Assembly (NCBI GenBank): GCA_009823505.1
Contig: VZQC01001662.1
Span: 204,495 to 268,494, forward strand
DNA length: 64,000 nucleotides
From: Rhizomys pruinosus
Taxonomy: Eukaryota; Chordata; Mammalia; Rodentia; Spalacidae
Direction of reading: 5' to 3'
Each line of letters begins with the position of its first letter. Position 1 is the stretch's first letter. The notes beneath the pieces were generated by a model that saw only the letters and a program-made list of their open reading frames with translations, ran no database searches and was not told the origin of the DNA. Below, piece by piece: positions 49,334 through 62,278 of this stretch. The translations under genes were made by a program, and so were the position numbers.

Positions 49334-49452
49334 GCTGGGTGTGGTGATGCCGCCTGCAATCCCAGCACTTAGGAGGTTCAAGGTCATCCTCATTCACACA
49401 GAGTGAGGTCAAGGCCAGCCTGAGCCGCATGAGACTGTGTCAAACAAACAAG
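49334..49452 (+). repeat. B1-like SINE, old
   Basis: GCTGGGTGTGGTGATGCCGC to GAGACTGTGTCAAACAAACA. Confidence 0.65.
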
Positions 49453-49665
49453 CGCAAGGCAGTGAAATCTTACAAGACTGGGGTTCCCGGGATGCTGGGG
49501 GGTTCATGGGATGCTGGGGGACCTAGGAAAGGAATGGAAGTGAGTCAGGGGGCAGGCAAGAACAACAGCAAGGGCTGCAGGAAGGAGCAAAGGTGCCCCA
49601 CAGGAGAGATTGCCCAGAGGGCAAAGGTCATGGTTGCTATTGTTATTTGGTGGTGGGAAGGGGTG

Positions 49666-50055
49666 TGTCCTAGTTAGTTTCTACTGCCGTGATAAAAACA
49701 CTGGCTGAAACCAACTTGAGGAAGAAAGGGTTTAGTTTGTCTTTGGCTTTTAAGTTCATCCTGAAGGAAAACGAGGGCAGGGGCTCTGCACAGGAACTGG
49801 AGAACAGACGGTGGAGGACATCGCTTACTGGCCTGGTCCTGTGGCCTGTGATCTCGTTTTCTTATATCACACAGGACCACCTGCCCCGGGGTGGCACCAA
49901 CCGAAGTGGGCTGGGGCTGGGCCCTCCCACATCATTTAGCAATCAAGAAAATACCTCACAGACAAGGCCCTAGTCCTACTCAGTGCAGACAACTCCTCAG
50001 TTGAGGCTCCCTCCACCCAGGTGTGTCAAGTTGACGACTGAAGCTCTCCAGCACA
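49666..50055 (-). mobile_element. Solo LTR of the class III family, Lgals9 intron 1
   Basis: The same LTR family as 17615-18515 and 19859-20602. Plus-strand edges are TGTCCTAGTTAG and CTCTCCAGCACA, and GGGTG stands outside both ends (49661-49665 and 50056-50060), a perfect 5 bp target duplication. It holds no inserted SINE, so it gives the clean length of about 390 bp. Confidence 0.85.
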
Positions 50056-50469
50056 GGGTGGCCCTTCCTCTTGGACCTCTTTGATGAATGGAAGGTTTAC
50101 CCTCCAAGACAGAATGGTGGTTCCCGTTAGCCCCTGGGCCTCTTGAGTCCCTAGCCAAGACTCTGAAGTCTTGAGGAACTTGGTTGGGGGCAGCAACCTT
50201 TCCCACCACCATAGCTGCTTGCCCTCCAGGCCAGCTGTATGGTGTTTCCTGTCTGAGGGGCCATCCTTTTGGTAGATTCCACAGCTGTCACTTCCATCCC
50301 TGTCACTCCAAGTCAGCTCTGTGTCATGCCTTTCAGATCCTGGCAGTCTCTTCACACTCTCGGAACTATTGTGTAACTAACCAGACTGGGGCTGTCTCCT
50401 TACTGCTGTTCCCCTAGCTCTAGGCAGGCAAGTGTCAGCCAAATGACGTCTCCCCATTTCCCCCTACAG

Positions 50470-50558
50470 GTCGTCCCCTTTACTGGGATAATCCAAGGAG
50501 GTCTGCAGGAAGGACTTCGGATCACTGTCCAGGGGACCGTCCACTCATTTCCAAACAG
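50470..50558 (+). CDS. Lgals9: Lgals9 exon 2
   Basis: 89 bp after a CCCCTACAG acceptor, residues 14-42 plus two bases of codon 43. It encodes the first strands of the N-terminal domain (PFTGIIQGGLQEGLRITVQG). The donor is GTCTGT, weaker than the others. Confidence 0.94.
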
Positions 50559-50838
50559 GTCTGTGGTTGACAATGCTGCTAATCTCTCCTCGTAGCTCAG
50601 CAACTACTGAGCTGCAGGGCATGGAGGGCTGGCCTGCCCATACGACCAGCCACCACTGCAGCCAGGGCTCCACGGACAAACTCCACAGACTCCAGGGACG
50701 CCAGCCCTGTCCCCGGGGAGCTCACAGTCTGAGGAGGCAAGGAGCCGTGCCTCGAGCAGCTGGCTGTTCTCGTGACATTGTGACCTGATGTTGCTTAAAA
50801 GAGAAGTTCCTCTAATTCCCACAGCTCTGTCTACATGT

Positions 50839-51186
50839 TTCTTTCTTGAGACAGAGTCTCCGGTAGCCCCAACTACCCTGGAACAGACCAGGTTAGCCTC
50901 AAACTCAGAGATCTACCAAGTACTAGGATTAAAGGCGTGCACCCCCACACCTGGCATTTATCTTTAGACTCATTTTATTTTGTATGTTTGTGTATCTGTG
51001 TGAGCATGTGTCATGTGTGTGCGGTATCCAAGAGGGCAGAAGAGGGTTGGCGTCATAGCCCCTGGAGTTCCAGGTAGTTGTGAGCCACCTGCCGTGGGTG
51101 CTTGGAACTGAACTCAGGTCCTCTGGAGGACAGGAAGTGTTGAGGACAGGAAGTATTCTTAACCACTGAACCATCTCTCTAGCCCC
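50839..51186 (-). repeat. B1 (50839-50955) and B2 (50960-51186)
   Basis: A shortened reversed B1 (AAAGGCGTGCACCCCCACAC) is followed by a diverged reversed B2 with a doubled GAGGACAGGAAGT. Confidence 0.8.
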
Positions 51187-51246
51187 AGCCCTGTCTAGCT
51201 TTGAGCTCTGGGAAATATTTAAAGTTCCTCTCAAAAGTAATCCCAG

Positions 51247-51458
51247 GACTGGGGGTATAGTTCAATGGGCAGAGTGCTTGTGTGCACAAAGCCCTGGATT
51301 TGATCCCAGCACCAGACAAACTGGGCACAGAGGCCCACAACTCGAATCTCAGCATGGGAGGGGTGGATGCAAGAAACAGAAGCTCAAAGTCATTCAAAGC
51401 TACGTGGGGAGTTCGAGGCCAGCCTGGAATATATGAGAGCTTGTCTTTAAAAAAGAAA
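51247..51458 (+). repeat. B4 SINE
   Basis: An ID-like GACTGGGGGTATAGTTCAAT half and a B1-like half ending CTTGTCTTTAAAAAAG. Confidence 0.75.
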
Positions 51459-51467
51459 AAGTCTCAC

Positions 51468-51626
51468 CCACATGGTGGGGCACGCCTTTAATCCCAGCAC
51501 TTGGGAGGCAGAGGCAGGCAGATTTCTGTGAGTTCAAGGCCAGCCTGGTCTACACAGTTAGCTCCAGGATAGCTGGGGCTACAGGGAGACCTTGTTTCAA
51601 AACAGACCAAAAAAAAAAAAAAAAAA
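51468..51626 (+). repeat. B1 SINE
   Basis: Near-consensus B1 from about TGGTGGGGCACGCCTTTAAT to ACCAAAAAAAA. Confidence 0.88.
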
Positions 51627-51636
51627 AGTTCCAGTT

Positions 51637-51863
51637 AGCTGGACCCGATGGCACTGGCAGGTAAACCAGGCTCCTGGGGGCTGAGGCCTGCCTGGCCTAG
51701 TAAGTGAGTTCAAGGCCAGCCTGAGCAATGTATCAAGACCTGTCTCACAATAAAAATAAAAAGGCTGGGGATGTAGCTCAGTGGTAGAGGAGTTGCCTAG
51801 CATGTACCACACACTGGACTCAATCCTCCCATACCAACACACATGCAAACACCAACACACACA

Positions 51864-51920
<57 letters not shown>
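51637..51920 (+). repeat. B1-like, ID and AG microsatellite
   Basis: An old B1-like copy (51637-51762), a well-kept ID (GGGGATGTAGCTCAGTGGTA, 51763-51848) and (AG)26 at 51868-51920. Confidence 0.8.
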
Positions 51921-51925
<5 letters not shown>

Positions 51926-52365
51926 CTTGATTTTAAGATCTTTTAAGCACTAAACAGTTTGAAATATCAGCTACAGACTTCTATCCAGGTTTGCAGTTCC
52001 AGATGCGAATTCCCTCCTGTGGAGTGAACTTCCTTCCTATGGAGTGGCCTCAAATCTAATCAGAAAGTGAGGGTTACCGCTTGTCACTATTGCACCATTG
52101 GGCACATCTTGCCTGTAGTTGGTAGTGTTGCCCACAGGATCCACAGCTGGGTAAGACCGCTGATGACAAATCTCCCCAGCAGTGCACAGCACCTTCTAGC
52201 ACGAGGAGTACCATCTACCAACCAGGAAGGACGGAGGCTGCCACCCCAGGCCCAGCTGCATTTCTCTAAGTCTTGTGACCAGAGTCCATGGTGGAAGACA
52301 TCTATTTCTTGTTGCTAATACCATCACTTTTCTTTGTAAATTGCTTCCTTTTTAAGAAAATATGA

Positions 52366-52614
52366 GGGCTGAAGAGACGGCTCAGCAGTTAAGAGCACTT
52401 GATGCTCTTGCAGAGGACCTGGGTTTGTCTTCCAGCACCCACATTGAGGCTCACAACTACCCGTAACTCCAGCTCCTTGGGATCTGATGACCTCTTCTGG
52501 CCTCCACGGCCTTTTGTACATATGTGGTGCAAAATAAACTCATGCAGGCGAACACACATAGACACAAATAATAAATAAAAGAAAAAATGAGGCAGAGAAA
52601 GAAGGAAGGAAGGA

Positions 52615-52650
<36 letters not shown>

Positions 52651-52702
52651 AGGAAGGAAAGGAGGGAGGAAGAGAGAGAGAGGGAGGGAAGGAGGGAGGG
52701 AA
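52366..52702 (+). repeat. B2 SINE with GAAA/GGAA tail expansion
   Basis: B2 at 52366-52582, then 52594-52702 is a pure purine tract of GAAA and GGAA units, 160 bp before exon 3. Confidence 0.88.
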
Positions 52703-52847
52703 TAATACAGGAAAGACAAAATGTAATAATTGCACAAAACACATCAGGGCCAAATTAGATGAATCAGAGCATGGTAACAAACAAGGAAGTCAGAGCGCCC
52801 CGCGCTCCCGTCTACCCTTGGCAGTAAGCCATGCTCCAGCAAGCTAA

Positions 52848-53815
<968 letters not shown>

Positions 53816-53825
53816 AAAAAATTTT

Positions 53826-54166
53826 ATGGTGGGGACTTTAATCCCAGCATTTGAGAGGCAGAGGCAGGCTGATCCCTGTGAGTTCAAGACCAGCCTGGTC
53901 TACACAGTAAGTTCCAGGCCAGCTGGGGCTACAGGGAGACCCGTCTCAAAAACAAACAAAGAAACAAACAAACACAAAGTGCTGGAGAGATGGCTAGTGG
54001 TTGAGAGCACTCTGCTCTTGCAGAAGACCCAGTTTTGATTCCAGCACCCACATGGTGGCTAACAACCAGTTCTGCGGGATCCGATGCCCTCTTCTGACCT
54101 CTGTGGACATTGCACGACGTGGGTGCGCCTACACACATGGAGGCTATATGTTCATACACATAAACA
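53826..54166 (+). repeat. B1 (53826-53977) and B2 (53979-54166)
   Basis: The B1 lacks its first 25 bases and has an AAACAAAC tail. The B2 head GTGCTGGAGAGATGGCTAGT follows at once and lacks its usual middle. Confidence 0.85.
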
Positions 54167-54304
54167 TTTGTATTCTTTAGTATTTTGCTATACATTTCAC
54201 ACATGTCTATGATGTATTTTATCATGCACACCCAATATTCCACTCTCATCCCTATCCACTCCCTCTGGAACCCTTCATCTTCTCAACATGTCTTCTACTT
54301 TCAT

Positions 54305-54612
54305 GTCTTTTTTTTTTTTTTTTCTAAACAGTCCACCGAATTTTATTAGGATTGCTTGCACGTGCATGAGCGTGAGGTAATTTGGTGGCTGGTGGGTTCA
54401 CTTAGCAGTGGAAATAGCACTCAAAAGACGTGACACCCCCTCCCTAGCGACCACAGCTGCTGATAGCCCCTCAGCCACTCATGCGTCTTTGAGGTCCGAG
54501 TTCAGTCCATCCCCTTGCTGTGGCATTCCTCTGCTGCAGATCTGTGGTACTGGGGATATAAACCGGGGCCTCATGTATACTAAGCAAGTGTCCTATCACC
54601 AGGCTGCATCTG
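54305..54612 (-). repeat. Unclassified retroposed repeat and ID (-)
   Basis: A T17 run and ACCGAATTTTATTAGGATTG suggest an antisense retroposed 3' end to about 54535. A reversed ID-like stretch (ATAAACCGGGGCCTCATGTA) follows. Confidence 0.4.
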
Positions 54613-54852
54613 AGTCCTAACATTTGTTTGTTGGGAACTTTCTCTAGATTCTACTTAAGAGCAAAGTACCTTTGCGGACTACCTCATGTTGCCAGGCTAA
54701 AGGACAGGGGTAGATGAACATGTCCAGTTCTGAGCTTGTCTGGGTGACACTGAGCTTCTCATGCACTCTGTGTGCAGTCTGGGGGGACCTCTCCTCTGTT
54801 TTCCATGAACATTCTATGCTTCTATGCATGCCCAAGTATTACCCCCAGTGGG

Positions 54853-55045
54853 AGCTGGGGATGTAGTTCAGTTGGTAAAGCACGCACACACCCTGGATTC
54901 TATCCCAGCACCACATAAACTCACATGTGATGCATAACTAGAATGCCAGCATTTGGGAGATGGAGGCAGAAATGATCAGGACTTCAAAGTCATGCTAGGC
55001 TACATAGTTAGAGGCTAGCCCGGGCTAAATGAGACCCTTTTTCCA
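54853..55045 (+). repeat. B4 SINE
   Basis: ID-like GAGCTGGGGATGTAGTTCAG half, then a B1-like half. Confidence 0.75.
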
Positions 55046-55180
55046 CAACAACAATAGCAATGAAAATTCCCCAGGTGAAGCAGGATTGTAAAGATAAGCC
55101 TAGAATAATAGTGAATGATTGTCAGAACTAAACACCAGCAGGAAACAGGAGCTGAGGGAGAGGGGGATCCAGCGTATTGA

Positions 55181-55480
<300 letters not shown>

Positions 55481-55814
55481 TGAGGGATGCAGTACCCATT
55501 TGGGCTTCTGCCTACCCAGCAGGGTGCCAGCCAGGGTCCTCCCCGGGTCGCTTTGGTGTGCTGGCTCCTGAGTCTGGTGTCTGCCTCTTTTCTTCGGCTG
55601 TTGCTTCCTCTGTAAGGAACAGCTACCTGCATCTCTGATTCCCCGCAGCCACTCCAAATCTCTCGCTCAGTCTCTCTGTGACAGTCTGTTGTGAGAAGAC
55701 CAGGCAGTTCCAGAAGGACCCATGCTTGGGGACCAAACAAAATCTAGACCCAATGTACAGCATGCTTCCCAAGGCCCGATTGAACACTCGTGGACTTCTG
55801 TGTCAAAAGAAAAT

Positions 55815-56280
55815 TGTTTTTTTTTGAGACAAAGCCTCGCTCATGAGGCCAGGCTACCCCCGAGCTCATGGTCCTCCTACTTCGATCTCCTGAACACTGA
55901 CATTCAGATTTTTATTATTAGGCTTAGCTCTGAAATTTTTATGTATTTAAAGTTTTAGTTTGGGTCTTGCTGTGTTAACCCTGCCTAGCCCGGAACTCAT
56001 TATGTAGACCAGGCTGGCCTGAAACTTGTGGCAATCCTCTGGCCTCAGCCTCCTCAGAGCTAGGATTACAGAAGTGTGCTACCAGGCCTAGCTCTGAAAA
56101 TAATTTTCTAAAACAAAAACTTTTTTTTTGTTGTTGTTGTTGTCTTTTTGAGACAGAGTCTCTCTAGCCCCAGCTGTCTTAGAACTTGCTATGTAGACCA
56201 GGCTGGCCTTGAACTCACAAAGATCCTCCTACCTCTGCCTCCTGAGTACTGAGATTAAATGCAGGTGTCACCATGACCAG
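55815..56280 (-). repeat. Three consecutive reversed B1-like SINEs
   Basis: Old copies at 55815-55935 and 55950-56094, and a younger one at 56125-56280 after a (TTG)n-interrupted T run. Confidence 0.7.
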
Positions 56281-56300
56281 CAATTTAAAAACATTTTTAA

Positions 56301-56518
56301 GGACTGGAGAGATGGCTGAGCAGTTAAGAACACTTGCTGTTCTTCCAGTGGACTTGGGTTTGATTCCTAGCACCCACATGGTAGCTAATAACCATCTGTT
56401 ACTCTAGTTTAAGGGGCTCCAACACTCTCTTCTGGTCTCTGTGGGCATTGCATGCACGTGGTACACTTATGTGCAGGCAATACACTCATACAAATAAAAT
56501 AAAAATAATACACAAAAT
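56301..56518 (+). repeat. B2 SINE
   Basis: GGACTGGAGAGATGGCTGAG head with an AATAAAATAAAAATAATA tail. Confidence 0.88.
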
Positions 56519-56978
56519 TTTTTTTGAGACATGATCTCCCTATAGGCCCAGCTGGCCTGGAACTTACTCTGTAGACCAGGCTGGCCTTGAACTCACAGAG
56601 ATCCGCCTGCCTCTGCCTCCCAAGTGCTGGGATTAAAGACATGCACCACCATGTCCGGCTTAAAGATGATTCTTAGCTGCCATGTGGGTGCTGGGAATTA
56701 AACCCAGGTCCTCTGCAAGAGCAGTCGGTGCTCTTAACCACTGAGCCATCTCTTCAGCTCAGCTCCACAAAATATTTTTAGTATGTATGTTGCACACCTG
56801 TGTTGTGCACTGCCTGCAGAGGACAGAAGAGGGCGTTGGAGCCCCTGGAACTGGAGCTGCTCGCAGCTGTGAGCTGCCCAAAGTGGGTGCTAGGAAGAAA
56901 AACTGTCCTCTGAGAATCAAACTCACATCTTCTGTAAGATCAGAAAGTGCTCTTAATCACAGCCATTCCTCCAGCCTA
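56519..56978 (-). repeat. B1 (56519-56660), B2 fragment (56662-56762), old B2 (56776-56978)
   Basis: The B1 is near consensus and sits inside the tail side of the B2 fragment. The third element reads GTGTTGTGCACTGCCTGCAG. Confidence 0.8.
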
Positions 56979-57006
56979 TGTTTTAATTGTTTTGAAAGTG
57001 TTGCTG

Positions 57007-57165
57007 CCGGGTGTGGTGGTGCACGCCTTTAATCCCAGCACTGGGGAGGCAGAGGTAGGTGGATCTCTGTTTAAAGAGCGAGCTCCAGGAAACCTGGTAC
57101 TAAAAGGGAGACCCTGTCTCAAAAATACCAAAAAAAAGGTAAAACTAAAAGGCAACAACAAAAAA
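57007..57165 (+). repeat. B1 SINE with target duplication
   Basis: A B1 with an altered middle (GATCTCTGTTTAAAGAGCGA), flanked by GAAAGTGTTGCT. Confidence 0.88.
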
Positions 57166-57411
57166 AGAAAGTGTTGCTAATATCTAAAAGTCTAGATGGA
57201 CGGAACTACAGAAATGGGCAGCAGAACCCAATCTTAGCTGAAGAAATATCGGCAGCTGATTACAGCTGGGTGGGGAAGCACTGGCCTTCTTCAAGTGAGG
57301 GACTCGGAATAGACTGACTAGCTCAGAGGATGAACTGGCACTGAGGAATGGGTAGGGGGACTGACTTGGCACCATGGGGACCTAACATAGATGATAGAAT
57401 GTGTGAACTCT

Positions 57412-57584
57412 AGCCGGGTGCAGTGGCCCACACCTGTAATCCAGCACTCAGGAGGCAGAGACAGGAGGAGCTCTGTGAGTTCAAGGCCAGCCTGGTCTAC
57501 ATAGTGAGTTCCAGGACAGCTGGGCTACAGGGAGACCCTGTCTCAAAAACACCAAAAAAACAAAACAACAACAACAAAAAAGAA
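57412..57584 (+). repeat. B1 SINE
   Basis: GCCGGGTGCAGTGGCCCACA to an A/AAC-rich tail. A G-rich run (57608-57635) follows shortly after. Confidence 0.85.
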
Positions 57585-57716
57585 TGTGTGAACTCCAAGG
57601 AAGGGGTGTGGGGGGGGGTTGGGGGGTGGGGGGGAATAAAGGGAATTAAGACTGAGATGTTATGTAAGAAACACACAAAAATCCAATAAAATAAACAAAT
57701 AATAAATAAAAGTTTA

Positions 57717-57862
57717 GCTGGGCCTACTCAAGCCTGTAATTATGACACTTAGGAAGCAGAGGCAGATGATCAAGTTTAACGTATTCTCCTCTACATAGTG
57801 AGTTTAAGGCCAGCCTGGGCTACATGAGATCCTGACTCAAAAACAACAACAACAACAACAAA
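57717..57862 (+). repeat. B1-like SINE, old
   Basis: TAGTGAGTTTAAGGCCAGCC with an (AAC)n tail. Confidence 0.65.
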
Positions 57863-58139
57863 AATATCAAATGAACAAATGTCTGTGGGTAACTGTGAAA
57901 GCTGGAAGATTGGAGGATCCTAGGCTGGCCAGGCCTCAGCAGCTCTGAGCTCCTTTCTCTTTTAGCTCCTTTCTCTTTCCTGCTGTGTCCACCGCCTCCT
58001 TCCTGACCTCCTGCTGCTGGGGCCAGAGAAAGAGGAAGTTGGCAAGGCCCTGCTTCCTGCCCCTAACCCTGTTCTGACCCGCTCTGCTGCATCGGGAGTT
58101 AGCTTGAAATCTTTGCATGCCACCGGCCCCTTGCTGCCC

Positions 58140-58225
58140 CTGCCTTCACCTGCCCTGCCCCTCCCCTCCCCTGCCCCTCCCTTCCCTCTCCCTTCCCTGC
58201 CCCTCCCCTCCCCTGTCCCTGCCTC
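58140..58225 (+). repeat. CCCCT/CCCTT pyrimidine tract upstream of exon 5
   Basis: About 85 bases of CCTGCCCCTCCCCTCCCCTG type, almost purely pyrimidine, so the minus strand is G-rich and able to form G-quadruplexes. It ends about 70 bp before the exon 5 acceptor. Confidence 0.9.
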
Positions 58226-58294
58226 CAGCTCTGCTCTTCCTTGTCTGCCTTAACACAACACTTCCATCACCCAGACCTGCTTTTGTTTTAACAG

Positions 58295-58390
58295 AACTCT
58301 TATGCAGCCCCTGTCCAGCCTGTCTTCCCCACGAGGCAATTCTCCCAGCATGTTTGGTTCCCACGGAACCCCAGGGGGCGCAAACCAAAA
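58295..58390 (+). CDS. Lgals9: Lgals9 exon 5 (long-linker cassette)
   Basis: 96 bp, 32 codons, residues 148-179, ending RNPRGRKPK. It matches the basic, proline-rich insert found only in the long isoform. Phase 0-0, so skipping gives the medium form. A TTTTGTTTTAACAG acceptor and GTGAGT donor flank it. The CCCCT-rich tract 70 bp upstream may influence its use. Confidence 0.88.
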
Positions 58391-58750
58391 GTGAGTTAAA
58401 CACTCAGGCCCCAGAGGGTGATCAGTTATCTGGAAGGATGGAAGGCCCAGCCAACCGGCCTCAAGGTGCCCGCAGACCCCCACAGGTCTGCACAGGGTCC
58501 CTGTCTGCATGTCTCAGCTGCTCAGAGCCACAGCCCCCCCCCCCTTTGTTCTCCCGTGACCATCGTCTCTCCCTCCCAAACCCACTGCACTGGTCAGCTT
58601 GTGCTGACTCCTTGCTGGGACAACTGGAGCCTGATTCCTCTCACCCCTTCGCATCCAAGGCTGTAAAGTGACCTCACCCAGTAAATTCCATCTTAACCTA
58701 CTCCCGGCGTAAACATTTTAAGGCCCAGCATCCTTCTAAATAAAGCCCAA

Positions 58751-58897
58751 AGCCTGGTGTGGTGGCACGTGCCTATGAACCCAGCACAGTGGAGGTAGAG
58801 GCTTGAAAAATCAGAAAAGAAGGTCAAGGTCGCTCTCAGCAACATAGAGTCTGAGGCCAACCTGGGCTACATGAGACCCTGTCCCCACAAACCAAAA
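58751..58897 (+). repeat. B1-like SINE, old
   Basis: GCCTGGTGTGGTGGCACGTG to GAGACCCTGTCCCCACAAAC with an inserted AAAGAAGGTCAAGGTCGC. Confidence 0.65.
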
Positions 58898-59024
58898 TAA
58901 TTAATGAATAAAGCTCCAATTCCCCTTCAAGATGTAACAGCACTCCCCAGTCTGCCCCCAGCTCATCGCCCCCCTTTTCGCTTGGTTAACAGGGTGGGTA
59001 CCACTGCCGTGGCATGCTGGTACA

Positions 59025-59340
59025 CAGAGCTCTCTCTAGCTACCACGCTTTTGCACAGGCTGTCCCTTTTGTCACCGTGCACAGCAATTCTTCGTTTAAT
59101 GTCATTGGAGGGTTTTCTCTCTGTCCCTCCCCCCACCCCCCATTTCTCCACGGACTTCAAACTTGTCTGTGCCTTGCCAGGCACCTCATCCGGTGGTAAC
59201 CATGCTTGTGTGTTTCTTCACTGGGGTGCTCCCTCCTTCCCCATCCCGGTCCCTGGAATCTGGCCTTGTGGCTTATTCATTTGTGTGTCTCCACAGTGCC
59301 TGGCATGCAACAGGGACTCAGTATATGAATATGAGACGTA
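59025..59340 (-). repeat. L2/MIR-type ancient repeat
   Basis: TTGCACAGGCTGTCCCTTTT and later CCACAGTGCCTGGCATGCAA are typical words of L2 and MIR. The direction is tentative. Confidence 0.5.
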
Positions 59341-59906
59341 TTTTGCATAGCCAGGGAGAACAGGAAGCAAGGGCAGGCGGGGGGGGGGGTCTGCTGGGGT
59401 GTAGGTGGGTTGTGGCAGAGTCTGGGCCACTGGGGCAGTTGGGGGTTGGGGAGGGGTGCCATCGCTACCTAGCCTCACCATGGTTTCTGTGGCACTGACT
59501 CTGGGACTCCACAGAGCTCCTGGGAGCCTTTATGGGGCAGGCCAGCGTTGGCCCTGGCCTGAGGAAGATGTTGAGGCTACAGTATGATGGAAATGGCTAT
59601 TACTTGAGATCTCACTCACTACCTGGGCTGGCCTGGGCATGTCACTTAACCTTTCTGAAATAGGGAACGGGATGTATGCAGTGCTTTAGCCACTGGGGAC
59701 CAGGGAAGACTGGGACAGAGCCTTCTCCCTTAACCTCGACACTCCTGTGCACGTGAGGGACAGAATTTGGGTGCTGCAGGTTTAGGAAGGAGGTGACTGT
59801 CTGGGGAGACACCAGGGACTGCAAGACCCTCAGCTGGAGTTCGGAGCTGCTCCTTAGGCCTGTGACTGCAGTGATAACCATTTCAACTTTTCTTACTCCT
59901 TTTCAG

Positions 59907-59942
59907 CCTCAGGGTTTTCCGCCTGCCTACAGCCCGCCAATT
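59907..59942 (+). CDS. Lgals9: Lgals9 exon 6 (linker)
   Basis: 36 bp, 12 codons (PQGFPPAYSPPI), residues 180-191, phase 0-0. It has a strong CCTTTTCAG acceptor and GTAAGT donor. In other mammals skipping of this exon together with exon 5 makes the short form. Confidence 0.9.
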
Positions 59943-60141
59943 GTAAGTATCTTGCTTTTTTTTTTTTTTTTTCCTTCCTGCCAGTTAACAGTAGGAGGCA
60001 GACCCAGTGCTTAGCCTCTCCCTCAGGGCGGGTAGACAGACAAGGCCAAGCCACCCCTCCTCAGCACCCACCTGGCCTCAGAGATGCTGGTACGAGGGGG
60101 CCAGAGGTTTGGTTGGTGGGTCCAGGTGAACTAGAAAAGAG

Positions 60142-60417
60142 GGCTGGGGATGTAGCTCAGTCAGTAGTGCTCGCCTAGCATGAAGGAAGCCCTGGGATCT
60201 CCAGTACCCCACGAACAGTGCATGGTGGTGCACACCTGTAATCCTAGCAGGAGGATCAAGAACTCAGAAACTTGCCAGGCGTGGTGGTGCACGCCTTTGA
60301 TCCTAGCACTTGGGAGGCAGAGGCAGGTGGATCTTTGTGAGTTCAAGGACGGCCTGGTCTACATAGTGAGCTCCAGGACAGCTGGAACTAAAGGGAGACC
60401 CTATCTCAAAAAAAGAA

Positions 60418-60451
<34 letters not shown>
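60142..60451 (+). repeat. ID (60142-60245) and B1 (60274-60451)
   Basis: ID: GGGCTGGGGATGTAGCTCAG. The B1 is complete with an A32-like tail and is flanked by GAACTCAGAAAC. Confidence 0.88.
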
Positions 60452-60456
<5 letters not shown>

Positions 60457-60771
60457 CAGAAACAACATGAATGGCCCTGTTTGCTCAAGCTCCTGAAACA
60501 GGCAAACCCACATTCACCTCTCCTACCTGCAAAATGAGAGAAATTGGGACAGTGGCAGAACTCCAGTCTTTTGCATCTTCCCTCATAGGCAGAGAACCTC
60601 TCCCCACCTGTAGCGGTATTATGTTTGTGTCAGGACACGGGCTGGGGTAGGCGACAGCCCTGGTTCAAGGTTCTGGTTCCTCGAGGGCGCTTGCCAAGTG
60701 GTGCCCTCTGGTAGCATGTTATGGTCTCCACAAGGGTCAAAAGCTGGTTAAGACTTCTTTTTTCCTCCCAG

Positions 60772-60822
60772 GCTCAAACTCTCATCCACAACATCCATTG
60801 CACCCCTGGACAGATGTTCCCC
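60772..60822 (+). CDS. Lgals9: Lgals9 exon 7 (linker)
   Basis: 51 bp, 17 codons, residues 192-208 (AQTLIHNIHCTPGQMFP), phase 0-0, between TTTTTTCCTCCCAG and GTAAGT. The TPGQMF wording is shared with other galectin-9 proteins. Confidence 0.93.
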
Positions 60823-61168
60823 GTAAGTCTAAGATTTTTTATCAGCTCCTAGCCCCACAGCTTTCTCTTTTCAGCAAAACCGGGCTTTCTGGTGATGAGT
60901 GACAATGGGCATTCTGCTAGGAAGAGGTATAGCTCAAACTGCCATCAGGACAGCAGAGATTCTGGAACAGTCACCAAAGAAGTAGATTCCCTAGGGACAG
61001 CAGAGAAACTGGGGAGGAATGGAAAGGCAGGGCACTGTGATGGGTCCCAGGAAGCAGCAGCACTTCCAGGAATGCTGATGTGACAGGAAGGTGGCTGGCA
61101 GGCTCCAAGGATGCAACCTGAGTGCTCGGCCTCAGGCTCATATTGGAGAGTCCCTCTTAGTGTGCACA

Positions 61169-61171
<3 letters not shown>

Positions 61172-61211
<40 letters not shown>

Positions 61212-61212
61212 T
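61172..61212 (+). repeat. TG microsatellite before exon 8
   Basis: (TG)20, 50 bp upstream of the exon 8 acceptor. TG runs near 3' splice sites can recruit splicing factors. Confidence 0.9.
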
Positions 61213-61262
61213 GTGACTTGCACACATATGTGTTTCTACAATGAATCCTGATCTCTTAACAG

Positions 61263-61304
61263 AATCCTGGATTCCCACCCATGGTGTGCCCCACCGGACC
61301 TTAT
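61263..61304 (+). CDS. Lgals9: Lgals9 exon 8 (linker)
   Basis: 42 bp, 14 codons, residues 209-222 (NPGFPPMVCPTGPY), phase 0-0. A (TG)n tract at 61172-61212 ends 50 bp before it. The acceptor CTTAACAG has a weak pyrimidine tract. Confidence 0.9.
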
Positions 61305-61716
61305 GTGAGTGTTTGTTTTCCAGGGTTGGTGGGGATTGAGCCTCTGATTTGCATGATCAAAAAAGATTTCAGCATGAAGGTGAAAATTTTAAAGTATCCA
61401 TACTAATTAACTGGCTGTTGAAAAGAGCTTTCACCTTGGAATGGGCCCTTCATCCAGGAGTTTTAACCCAAGAAACCATCCCTTCCCAGTCAAAGTTCAT
61501 GATAGTCCAAGTCCACCATTTTGGGGGACATTGGCAGGTTTTCTTTTGGCATTTAATGAGCTTAGTGAAGATGCTTGGGTTCCTTCTGGAAGACAGAGTA
61601 CTCACAGTTCTGACTTCACTCAGCTGTCTGTCCTAAGTCCATGGACACTGGTACTGAGTGCCCCACCTGCAGGGACAGCCTTGGCTGCTAATGACCTGTC
61701 TCACTCCTCCCAATAG

Positions 61717-61806
<90 letters not shown>

Positions 61807-61941
61807 TAAGCCAGGGCCTCTGGGACTCAAAGGAGACCAAAGATTCCCTGTGACTTCTGGCCAGCCCCCTGGCTCTGACCTGACTTTGAGAATGGGTAGG
61901 AGCTGGGTCCAGGGCTCAGTAGTCAGATCGGGTCCATGTGA

Positions 61942-62232
<291 letters not shown>

Positions 62233-62278
62233 TAAAGATTTGTGTCTGTCATTTCTCCCTCCCTGCCCCTACCCTGGC

